64,000 nucleotides of DNA, from positions 124,001 to 188,000 of the forward strand of contig NZ_CP016292.1 of NCBI RefSeq assembly GCF_001679785.1. Direction: 5' to 3'. Positions 26,509 through 34,517 of the stretch are shown one piece after another. The stretch comes from Rhizobium leguminosarum. Its GTDB lineage: Bacteria > Pseudomonadota > Alphaproteobacteria > Rhizobiales > Rhizobiaceae. Within the stretch, counting starts at the first letter, position 1, and every line of letters starts with the position of its first letter. Made by a program: the position numbers and the translations under genes. The notes below the pieces were generated by a model. That model saw nothing but the letters and a program-made list of their open reading frames with translations. It had not been told where the DNA came from and did no database searches.

Positions 26509-27314
26509 GGTGATGTCAGGTTAACTCGATCAAGTAAGCTTTCGGCATGCTGGTTGGATCAGGCCGCTGTCGCGGTGACCGCCTTCAAATGTGCCATCGC
26601 CGTGAGGCGATGCAGATGAACAGCGGTGGCAGAGTGGTTGGAGCGTGCGGGGACGAAGAGATTTCGGATCGCGGAGAACACACTGACGAAACGTTGCAGC
26701 GAACCCGGCGAGCGAAATCGCTGCATGATCCGCTCCCGTTTCCGCAGAGGAAGATGCGAGTTTTCGGCGCGGTTGTTCAGCCCCTTGTGTGATCGATGCT
26801 CGACGGTGGGCATCACATGCCGCCGTGCTGCGCCATAAGAGCGAAGCTTGTCGGTGACGATCCGCTTCGGCAGACATCCCTGCTTCTTCATCAACCGCGT
26901 TAGCAGACGCTTGGCAGCCTTGGTGTTGCGGCGGGTCTGGACGATCTCGTCGAGAACGTAGCCGTCCTGATTGACGGCGCGCCAGAGCCAGTGTTTGCGT
27001 CCGCCGATCGTCACGACCACCTCGTCCAGATGCCACACATCATCTGGGCTTGGCGCCTTCCGCCGCAAGCGGCGCGCATAATCCGGGCCGAACTTCCTCG
27101 CCCAACACCGGATCGTCTCATAGGAAACCACGATGCCGCGCTCCAGCAGCATTTCTTCGACCCGTCGCAGGCTCAGCGGAAATCGGGTGTAGAGCCAGAC
27201 CGCATGGGCGATCAAAGAGGGCGGAAAGCGATGCCGTTTGTAGCTGACAGCATTCAGGTTCATGGCGCCGAGCTAATAGCGAACGCCTTCAAGGAAAGTT
27301 AATCTGACATCACC
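26509..27314 (-). mobile_element. IS6-family element (806 bp)
   Basis: Inverted ends GGTGATGTCAGGTTAACT at 26509 and AGTTAATCTGACATCACC ending at 27314 enclose a single complete transposase gene. Length and structure are typical of IS6. Confidence 0.85.
26559..27263 (-). CDS. IS6-family transposase (234 aa)
   Basis: Complete IS6-type DDE transposase: N-terminal HTH (RRVEEMLLERGIVVSYETIR), first Asp in WHLDEVVVTIGGRKHWLWRA, second in IVTDKLRSYGAARR, Glu in NNRAENSHLPLRKRER. Length is normal for the family. Flanked by intact inverted repeats, so the element is probably functional. Confidence 0.92.
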   Translation of the reverse strand: MNLNAVSYKRHRFPPSLIAHAVWLYTRFPLSLRRVEEMLLERGIVVSYETIRCWARKFGPDYARRLRRKAPSPDDVWHLDEVVVTIGGRKHWLWRAVNQDGYVLDEIVQTRRNTKAAKRLLTRLMKKQGCLPKRIVTDKLRSYGAARRHVMPTVEHRSHKGLNNRAENSHLPLRKRERIMQRFRSPGSLQRFVSVFSAIRNLFVPARSNHSATAVHLHRLTAMAHLKAVTATAA

Positions 27315-27422
27315 ACCCACGGCGCTGACGTTATCGAATTCAACGGACGGATGCTCGACTCGCCGCACTTGAAATCAGTCACATACATTCGCGCCATCTC
27401 TGATATTGCCCGATCAGCGGCG

Positions 27423-27508
27423 ATGTATACGGATACAGCCGCTTCTAAGCGCGTTTTAAGACAATTGGTTTCATTTTTCTGCTACTCGCTTGACGCAATG
27501 TATACATT
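27423..27508. promoter_or_regulatory. Likely GntR operator sites before the van-like operon
   Basis: A perfect 12-bp palindrome AATGTATACATT spans 27497-27508, 33 bp before the Rieske oxygenase start. A related half-matching site ATGTATACGGATACAG begins at 27423, and the core TGTATACA recurs inside the coding region near 27788. FCD-type GntR regulators such as the one encoded by the next gene bind short palindromes of this form, so autoregulated, substrate-relieved repression is the natural reading. Confidence 0.6.
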
Positions 27509-27540
27509 ATGGTCTCTTTCTCAAAAGAGGAGGATGGTTC

Positions 27541-28590
27541 ATGGAGAGGTCGACTTTTCCGCTCAACGCCTGGTACGCCGCTGCCCATGACGTCGAAGTC
27601 AGGCGCGTCCTGCTCGCGCGGCGCATCTGCAACAAGCCGATCGTCCTGTATCGCAAGGAGGATGGCACTGCGGCGGCATTAGCGGATGCATGTTGGCACC
27701 GTCTGGTGCCGCTGTCGCTCGGCCGGCTCGAGGGCGACAAGGTGATCTGCGGCTATCACGGCCTGGAATTCGACGATACGGGCCGCTGTGTATACATGCC
27801 GTCGCAGCACACCATCAATCCGTCGGCCTGCGTGAAATCCTACCCGATCGCGGAGAAGCACCGCTTCATCTGGATCTGGCCGGGCGATCCGGCGCTTGCC
27901 GACCCTGCGCTCATTCCCGACCTTCACTGGAACGACGATCCCGATTGGGTAGCCGACGGAAAGCTGATCGAAGTGAATTGCGACTACAGGCTGGTCGTGG
28001 ACAATCTCATGGATCTGACCCACGAGACCTTCGTGCATGGCACCTCGATCGGTGACAGGGCGGTCGCGGAAGCGCCGTTTGTTGCTACCCACAACGAAAA
28101 ATTTGCCGTGGTGACGCGATGGATGGAAAGGATCGATCCGCCGCCCTTCTGGAAGAAGCAATATGGAAAACCGGGCAAGGTCGATCGCTGGCAGATCATT
28201 CGCTTCGAAGCGCCCTGCACCATAGCCATCGACGTCGGGGTCGCGGCGGCGGGCACAGGGGCGCCGCAAGGTGATCGCTCCCGGGGCGTCAACGGCTATG
28301 TGCTCAATACGATAACGCCCGCGACGGACCGGACCTGTCTTTATTTCTGGGCGTTCGCCCGTAACTACGACATTCGTAATCAGGCGCGCACCCATGAATT
28401 GCGAGAAGGAGTCGCCGGCGTGTTCAGCGAGGACGAAGCCGTGCTCGAAGCCCAGCAAAGGGCTATCGAGACCAATTCCGACCACGTCTTCTACAATCTC
28501 AACATCGATGCGGGCTCGATGTGGGCGCGCAAGCTGATCGACCGGATGATTGACGCGGAGTCTCAGCCCACGCGCGCGGCCGCGGAGTAG
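27541..28590 (+). CDS. vanA: Rieske non-heme iron oxygenase, vanillate O-demethylase-like (349 aa)
   Basis: Start at the ATG at 27541 behind GAGGAGG; the upstream part of the frame is untranslated leader. Rieske cluster: CWH (residues about 47-49) and CGYH (about 67-70). Mononuclear iron site: DLTHETFVHG (about 160-169) giving the two His. Opening FPLNAWYAAAHDVEV and the overall length match VanA-type aromatic O-demethylases, which remove methyl groups from vanillate or similar methoxy-aromatics. The reductase (29376) and GntR regulator (28594) follow directly. The exact substrate is not provable from sequence; related dicamba or aryl-ether demethylases are alternatives. Confidence 0.82.
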   Translation: MERSTFPLNAWYAAAHDVEVRRVLLARRICNKPIVLYRKEDGTAAALADACWHRLVPLSLGRLEGDKVICGYHGLEFDDTGRCVYMPSQHTINPSACVKSYPIAEKHRFIWIWPGDPALADPALIPDLHWNDDPDWVADGKLIEVNCDYRLVVDNLMDLTHETFVHGTSIGDRAVAEAPFVATHNEKFAVVTRWMERIDPPPFWKKQYGKPGKVDRWQIIRFEAPCTIAIDVGVAAAGTGAPQGDRSRGVNGYVLNTITPATDRTCLYFWAFARNYDIRNQARTHELREGVAGVFSEDEAVLEAQQRAIETNSDHVFYNLNIDAGSMWARKLIDRMIDAESQPTRAAAE

Positions 28591-28593
28591 ATC

Positions 28594-29337
28594 ATGGCCG
28601 ATGCTATCGATACTGGCCCTCGGCAGCAAACGCTCAAGGCGTTGCAAGGGTTGCGGGACATAGTGCTGAAGGGCGAGGTCGAGGCGGGCGAGCGCCTCTC
28701 GGAGGTGGCGCTTTCGACGCGGCTCGACGTTTCGCGCACCCCGCTTCGAACGGCGCTGCAGCGGCTCGAACAGGAAGGGCTTGTCGAGGCGATCGCATCC
28801 GGCGGCTTTGCGGTTCGCCGCTTCAGCCGGAACGACGTAATCGACGCAATCGAGTTGCGTGGCGTTCTCGAAGGCACCGCAGCCCGTCTTGCGGCGGAAC
28901 GTGGCGCGCCATCCGCGGGACTTCGCCAACTCGCGGGTGTCGTGGCGGCACTCGATGCAGTGGTCGCGCCGGGCCCGGAAAACCTGGATTTTGGCCGCTA
29001 TGAGGAATTGAACGGCGATTTTCATGCGACGCTCGCCGCGCTGAGCGGCAGCGATATCATCAGGCGGGAGATCGCACGTGTCACCGGGCTGCCTTTCGCG
29101 AGCCCCAATGCCTTCGTCAACGATCAGGTCGACATTCCCGCCTTTCGCCAGTCATTGCTGCTCGGCCAGGTTCAGCACAAGGCCATCCTGTCGGCGATCG
29201 AGGGACGCGAAGGCGCGCGCGCCGAGGCGCTTGCGCGGGAACACGCGCGGCTGGCCCGCCAGAATCTCGATATTGTGCTGTTCGACACATCCCAATTGCG
29301 CCACCGGGTCGCGGCACTCGCTCTGATGGCCGGTTGA
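28594..29337 (+). CDS. GntR-family (FCD) regulator, VanR-like (247 aa)
   Basis: N-terminal winged HTH with the GntR signature: GEVEAGERLSEVALSTRLDV, then SRTPLRTALQRLEQEGLV. C-terminal FCD effector domain: ELRGVLEGTAARLAAERGA, ELNGDFHATLAALSGS, and a metal/ligand His in VQHKAILSAIEGRE. It begins 3 bp after the oxygenase stop, inside the operon, and its stop lies just before the reductase. It probably represses the operon from the upstream palindrome and releases on binding an aromatic acid. Confidence 0.85.
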   Translation: MADAIDTGPRQQTLKALQGLRDIVLKGEVEAGERLSEVALSTRLDVSRTPLRTALQRLEQEGLVEAIASGGFAVRRFSRNDVIDAIELRGVLEGTAARLAAERGAPSAGLRQLAGVVAALDAVVAPGPENLDFGRYEELNGDFHATLAALSGSDIIRREIARVTGLPFASPNAFVNDQVDIPAFRQSLLLGQVQHKAILSAIEGREGARAEALAREHARLARQNLDIVLFDTSQLRHRVAALALMAG

Positions 29338-29375
29338 CTGCATCTTCGGGTTCGGCCCGATCAATGGAGGAATAC

Positions 29376-30353
29376 ATGCGTTCGAGGCAGGAATGGCGGC
29401 AGGCCCGCGTCATCGACATCGCCCATCCGACCGAGGACGTGCGCGCCGTGACCTTCGCGGTGAATGGGCCGCTGTCGGCTTTCGATCCGGGCTCGCACAC
29501 CAATATCCGCGTCATGATCCACGATGCGCCGGCAATACGGACCTACACGGTCCTGCCCAGCGCGCCGGGCACGCTGAAGATTGCCGTGAAACTGCACCCC
29601 AACAGCCGGGGAGGCTCGGCATGGGTGTGGTCGTTGAACCCCGGCGACGTGACGGAGATGACCACGCCGGAGAACCGTTTTGAGTTGTCCTGGCGAGCCT
29701 CCCACTATCTGCTGATCGCCGGCGGGATCGGCGTCACGCCGATCTTCGGCATGGCACCCGCGCTCATCAGCGGCGGCCAGAGCGTGCGGATGATCTATGG
29801 CGGCAGGAGCCAGGCGCAGCTGGCGTTCCGTGATGAGCTGGAAACATTGCTCGGTGGCGATCTGGAACTGTTTGTCGAGGAAGAAGGGCGCAGTTTCGAT
29901 CTCGATGCGGAATTTTCCCGCCTGCCCTTGGACGCCGAAAGCTATGTTTGCGGCCCGATCGGCCTGTTGAATGCGTCGAAGGCTGCATGGCAGCGGGCGG
30001 GGCGGCCGATGAGCAGGCTCCGCTTCGAGGTATTCGGAGACAGCGGCCACTATGGCGAAAGCGCGTTCTGGGTGGAAATCCCGGCCCTGCGAAAGACCGT
30101 CGAGGTGCGCCCAGACCAGAGTATGCTCGAGGCGCTTCTGCAATCCGGCGTCGACATGGTCTATGACTGCCAGCGCGGCGAATGTGGCCTCTGCGCCGTC
30201 GGCGTCCTTGATCATGAGGCGACGATTGACCATCGCGACGTGTTCTTCTCTCCAACCGAGCGGGCACAAAATGTCAGAATGTGCGCTTGCGTTTCGAGGG
30301 CGCCGGGCGGCACGATCTCGATCGATACTGGATATCAAAGCGCACCACTTTGA
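29376..30353 (+). CDS. vanB: Oxidoreductase (FNR-type plus 2Fe-2S), VanB-like (325 aa)
   Basis: Start at the ATG at 29376 (MRSRQEWRQARVIDI) with GGAGG 5 bp upstream; an earlier in-frame start at 29334 is weaker. Flavin-binding RTYTVLPS (about 50-57), NAD-binding GGIGVTPIFGMAPAL (about 110-124), and a C-terminal plant-type ferredoxin domain with CQRGECGLC and a later Cys in VRMCACVSRAPGG. Such phthalate-dioxygenase-reductase-like proteins pass electrons from NADH to the Rieske oxygenase encoded upstream. Complete. Confidence 0.87.
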   Translation: MRSRQEWRQARVIDIAHPTEDVRAVTFAVNGPLSAFDPGSHTNIRVMIHDAPAIRTYTVLPSAPGTLKIAVKLHPNSRGGSAWVWSLNPGDVTEMTTPENRFELSWRASHYLLIAGGIGVTPIFGMAPALISGGQSVRMIYGGRSQAQLAFRDELETLLGGDLELFVEEEGRSFDLDAEFSRLPLDAESYVCGPIGLLNASKAAWQRAGRPMSRLRFEVFGDSGHYGESAFWVEIPALRKTVEVRPDQSMLEALLQSGVDMVYDCQRGECGLCAVGVLDHEATIDHRDVFFSPTERAQNVRMCACVSRAPGGTISIDTGYQSAPL

Positions 30354-30367
30354 TTGAGCTTAAATTG

Positions 30368-30560
30368 GGTTCTGTCGCAGGCTTTTCGGACCGTTTGCGG
30401 CCTGATTGATCATGGCATCAATCAACGTTGAAGATCGCAGGCGGTTGATTTCCCCGATCACGATCGATTTCAAGGGTACTCGCCGTCCGAAAGACGTGAT
30501 TTCATATGCTATGTCTTTCTACGTCAGACGGGCGGTCCCTTCTTGCAGATTTGTTTTTTG
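30368..30560 (+). mobile_element. IS6-family element, 5' remnant
   Basis: An end sequence GGTTCTGTCGCAGGCTTTTC at 30368 resembles IS6 terminal repeats. It is followed by a partial transposase start (ITIDFKGTRRPKDVISYAMS, then FYVRRAV). The remaining gene is missing. It directly follows the van-like operon. The stretch from about 30561 to 30747 holds no recognised gene. Confidence 0.55.
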
Positions 30561-30747
30561 CATATCTGCGGGAGGGTGCGGCAAACTTCAATCCGGGCTC
30601 AGTTGGCGGAAAACAATGAGGATCCGGAGGCAACCCAAGACGTGCGGACGCAGTCGCGGCCGCTCAATAGCAGGCCCACGTAGTTTTCCGCCAGCACCGT
30701 CTCGGCCGCACGAGAATGGGTGAGGTAGTCGAGTTCGGCTTCCTGAA

Positions 30748-32652
30748 TGCGTAGCGGCAAACAAGGTGAGATTCGTATTGCCTCACCCAAGAGTGTTCCC
30801 GGAGAATAATGCCGTTGCCTCACTCGGATGTTCTCGAATGCCTCACGGGTTGTTCCGATCGTGTCCCCGCACCTGGTGCAGGTGACGGAGGTAGCGAAGC
30901 CGCTCGCGAGCGCGCCCCTCAATAGCGCTGTAGCGAGCGGGCGGCTTCGCGGGCGGTCATCATGTTTTCCGGTGGGGTCGGTTGTCGAAGGCCAACCTGG
31001 CGGTAAGAGCGCGGATGCCGATCCTGTATTGTTCGGTAATGATCTCACTGCACGACCTCTATAATTTCCGTCTGCCGCGCGGCATCGGCGAATGGCCCGA
31101 ACACCAGCGCATTGGCCTGTGTACTGCGCCAGATTTTCATTCGGCGCTGCACGGTCCGAATGAGGCCGTCGGGATACACGCCGGGGTATTTGACCTGCAA
31201 GCGTTCAAGCAACTCTCGCGAAGTTCGCCAAGGCTCCGCCTCGAACCATTCCTCGAGTTCGGCAGTGACGGCGAGTAGAGGATCGGGCCTCCGCCGCTCT
31301 CGCTTGGCCGCTGGCTTGGAGCGGGCAGTCGGTTTCACTTCACCACCACGCCAAGCAATCCGTAAGCCAGAAAGAAAGTCTTCGAGCGGTAAGGCCTCGC
31401 CGTCGGTGGCAGGCGAACCATCAGGCTTGTCAGCAATTTCGACCAATCTCTCTTGTGCCAGGCGTATGTCGCGGAGCAGCCGGACCGGATCGAGCTCAGG
31501 TACATCGCCTTGAGCCAAAGGCATGTATCCTCCGGCGTGCGTGGGTCGTCAAGCAGCCGCTGAAAGGGTGTGGCGGGACGATGATAGCGCTTGATCACCT
31601 TGGCTCCGTCACGGTGCTTTTCTTTCAGCTTGAATGATCGCTGAAAGAAATTCACGAACAACCGCATTGAGGAATAAAGCTTGGCCAGCTCCCGGGTGGC
31701 TCGCAGCCCCTCGAAGCGTCGGTATCCAACGATCTTGCGCACGATCGCGCCATTCTTCTGCTCGACAAATGCCTGATCATTCTTTCGGTAAGGGCGGCAA
31801 CGGGTAAGTTCGATATTATCGCGCAAGCAATACTCATGAACACTCTCGTTCATGAACACACTGTCGTTGTCGGTGTCGAAGCCCAGCAGCGGGAACGGCA
31901 GCAACTTGCGCAGTTCGGCCAACGCAGTGATCAGTACCGTTTGCTCGCGAACCAGCAGCGGCGCGCATTCCGTCCAGCCCGTGGCTATATCGGTCAACAC
32001 CAGCGTTTGCGAGAAGGCACCCCTCGCGTACGGGCCGGAATGAAAAACGAGATCAGCCTCGACAAAGCCGGGTGCGGGGTCATCCCAATCCGAGAAGGTT
32101 CGAACGGGAACACTACGCCGAATCGCTGTTGATCCTTTCCGGCGCCGCGGACCTGTGGCGCTCGCTTTAATCTCCTTGAGGACCCGATCAATCGTCGCTG
32201 GGCTCATCGCCAAGAGTCGCCGGCGCGTCTCGCTATTCATATCGCCGTGTCCATGACGTTCCATCGCTTCGATCAGTGTTGGCAACAGGGGGTGTAGTCG
32301 CTTGCCGCAAATTCGATCCGACGCCTCCCAAACAACGACGAGCGCTGCCCGCACGTCGTCGCCGTAAACCCGGCGCCCTGGCCGAGGACCACCCTTCGCC
32401 GGTTCGCGTTCTCCTCGCAGCAGTCGCATCGCATGCTTGCGATGAAAGCCCGTGAGCGCCACGAACTCGTCTAACATCCTCGCCTTCTCGGCCCGCCCGC
32501 CTAACACATAGCGACAACTGATCGCTGCCACCAATTCCGCACGTGTCGCCATGCTTACCTTCCTCATCACAGCTCCCGAGGTTGATTCGTCGGGAGCAAT
32601 TTAGATGAGGCAATAACCCATTCTCAGGGAGCAGTTCAGGCGAGGCAATGCG
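30748..32652 (-). mobile_element. ISNCY-type element, copy 1 (frameshifted, one end lost)
   Basis: Closely matches copy 2 (34518-36411) in inverse orientation, from the end near 30748 (GGCAAACAAGGTGAGA...) to about 32652. Beyond that it stops matching and continues into a sequence resembling an IS6 terminus (AACAACGTGAC). Its outer inverted repeat on that side is therefore missing. Confidence 0.75.
31045..32570 (-). pseudogene. ISNCY-type (DDE integrase) transposase, frameshifted
   Basis: The N-terminal 350 codons match copy 2 almost residue for residue (MMRKVSMATRAELVAAISCR). Near 31493 one base is missing (CTGAGCTCGATCC here, CTGACGCTCGATCC in copy 2), so the last 150 codons (DPVRLLRDIRLAQERLVEIA) are in another frame. 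Catalytic motifs (EADLVFHSGPYARGAFSQ; GFDTDNDSVFMNE; NDQAFVEQKNGAIVR) are all before the break. Confidence 0.85.
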
Positions 32653-33345
32653 CCACATTCAAACAACGTGACAACGCCGTCTGCCCTCTTCGCGCCCGAT
32701 GACGCGAAGCTGGCCGAGTGGCTGGCCAAGACCATGAGGATGGTGGCAAGGACCACGAATTGCCCGCCGACATGGGGGATCGTTCGTCCCGGCCGAAGGA
32801 CGAGCCCACGCCGGACCGCGGAGCGGATCGCTGAGGAAATTGTCTCGCTGCGCCTTTCACTAAGAGAAAATTCAATGAGGCACGAAAGGCCTTCCGCGCG
32901 GCAGCATATTGACTATTGACCGGCCTGAATAACGCGTCTATATCGTCCTGACAGAATACGGACGTCATACATATAGAAAACCGTCAGGTGGCAATTGTGG
33001 GACATTTTGAGAATCTGCGCATGGTCAAGGGGTCCGACCTCCTTGCTCGGCGATTGAGAACGAGGGGGTCGAGGACATCTTCGGCGTCTCCGGCGAGTAA
33101 ACCCTCAACGTCGTCGCTCCTGCTCCATCTGCATCAAGTGGGCGTCGTCCTGTCACGACGGGGACATCGGCGCTCTCCCAAAAGAAGGATACTGTCGGCC
33201 CGCACCCGCAGAAGCCATTTCAGAAGACGAGATCACCAGCGTTTATTGTCCAACAGATGGAACACGCGCCGCGTTGTGAAATCGAAGCAACTCGACTTGA
33301 TCCTTAACACGCTCATTCCTGGCGCACGAAGCGGGGGGAAACACT
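32653..33345. other. Remnant-filled stretch between ISNCY copy 1 and the thioredoxin gene
   Basis: About 690 bp without an intact gene. It holds an IS6-like end near 32655-32680 and a short thiamine-diphosphate-enzyme remnant near 33020-33110, listed separately. Confidence 0.5.
33020..33115 (+). pseudogene. Acetolactate-synthase-like (TPP enzyme) N-terminal remnant
   Basis: With one frameshift the plus strand reads MVKGSDLLAR then IENEGVEDIFGVSGE, a stop codon, and TLNVV. This is the invariant opening of thiamine-diphosphate-dependent acetolactate synthase-type enzymes (..D.L...L...GV..IFGVPGE). Only about 30 residues remain, with a frameshift and a nonsense codon. Confidence 0.5.
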
Positions 33346-33939
33346 GTGGAGAAGAAGAACATGACCTCTAGTTTGAATAGCGGCTCTCCAGCCCCGTTGA
33401 TCGACGTGCAGGACTGGCTGCGCGGCGATCCGCTTTCCAACTTCCAGCCCGGCAAGATATACATCCTTGAGTTCTTTTCGACTACCTGTGGACCTTGCGG
33501 GCCGGCGCTGTCCGACGCGGCGCAGCTGCAGGAGGAATACAGCGACATGGGAGTTGAGGTCATCGGGGTCGCAGCAAATGAGGAAGCTGCTACGGCTGAC
33601 GAGGCCCGAGCTCAGGTGGACGCATGGGTAACCAAATGGCTCCCGAATACGAACATACGGATCGCGTTCGAACACTCAGGCGAAATGGCTAAGCATTGGC
33701 TGGAAGCCAGCCTGATTTTCCATGTTCCACAGGCGTTCATTGTCGACCGAGACGGTAGCATCGCCTTTATCGAAGATTCGAACTCACTCGAGGACGTTCT
33801 GCCAAAAGTGATTGACGGCAGTTGGCGCACCAGCGCGAAAGCGAAAAAGGCCGACAAGGAGCGGATTGCTGAAGGCGAGACTTATGCTGCGGAGATAGCG
33901 TTCCGTGATCGAATCTCGGCGGCGATAGAGATTAAGTGA
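33346..33939 (+). CDS. Thioredoxin-like (TlpA/redoxin-type) protein (197 aa)
   Basis: Thioredoxin fold with redox motif TTCGPCGPALSD (CGPC at about residues 50-53), then VIGVAANEEAATADEARAQV and the cis-Pro region VPQAFIVDRDGSIAFIED. No signal peptide is visible (MEKKNMTSSLNSGSPAP), so it is probably cytoplasmic unless the true start lies elsewhere (Met6 is an alternative). The C-terminal tail is charged and helical. It is stranded between ISNCY copy 1 and an NRPS fragment; no partner is evident. Confidence 0.8.
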   Translation: MEKKNMTSSLNSGSPAPLIDVQDWLRGDPLSNFQPGKIYILEFFSTTCGPCGPALSDAAQLQEEYSDMGVEVIGVAANEEAATADEARAQVDAWVTKWLPNTNIRIAFEHSGEMAKHWLEASLIFHVPQAFIVDRDGSIAFIEDSNSLEDVLPKVIDGSWRTSAKAKKADKERIAEGETYAAEIAFRDRISAAIEIK

Positions 33940-34167
33940 GATGATCGGCTTTGCTGCTGAACGAGTAACGGAGGTGGACGCTGGCGCCTCCATGCCCGGC
34001 AAGCAAACTTCGCGCGGGACGGAAATAATGCCGAGCTCTTCAGGCTGCTGTCAGTTATGCCGGCTAAACGACTGTTATTGACATCAGAGGAAGGAGGACA
34101 GTGGCGACCAAGCCGTATTTGTGCAAACGCCAAAGAAGCGGAAGAGCAACCCCTCATCGGGAGAGAC

Positions 34168-34517
34168 TGCTGCGTCGTTGCGGGCGCATCTCGGTGGCCT
34201 GCTGCCGGACTACATGGTGCCGTCGGCCTTCGTGCGGCTTGAAGCACTGCCGCTGACGATGAACGGCAAGCTCGACCGCAAGGCGCTGCCGGTCCCCGAC
34301 GACGATGCCTATGCGCGTCGGGCCTACGAGGCGCCGCAGGGCGAGATCGAGACGCTGCTGGCCGGGATCTGGGCCGAGCTTCTCGGCGTCGAGCGGGTCG
34401 GGCGCCACGACAACTTCTTCGAGCTCGGCGGCCACTCATTGTTGGCGGTTCGCCTGCTCGTCCGGCTGACCGAGGCCTTGGCAGTGGAGCTGCCGCTGGC
34501 GATCCTGTTCGCCAAGC
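34168..34517 (+). pseudogene. NRPS fragment: adenylation C-terminus plus carrier domain, part 1
   Basis: Encodes [20 protein letters not shown], ...[12 protein letters not shown] (A10 motif with the catalytic Lys) and [20 protein letters not shown] (carrier-domain phosphopantetheine Ser) up to PLAILFAK, where ISNCY copy 2 enters. The 5' side breaks abruptly from unrelated sequence near 34167, so the upstream modules are gone. It is almost identical to the end of the second NRPS gene (49.84-50.18 kb). Continues at 36412. Confidence 0.8.

Noticed and set aside
27679..30338. Long minus-strand frames opposite the van-like genes
   Set aside because: Antisense to genes with clear catalytic motifs; composition is typical of high-GC third-position shadows.
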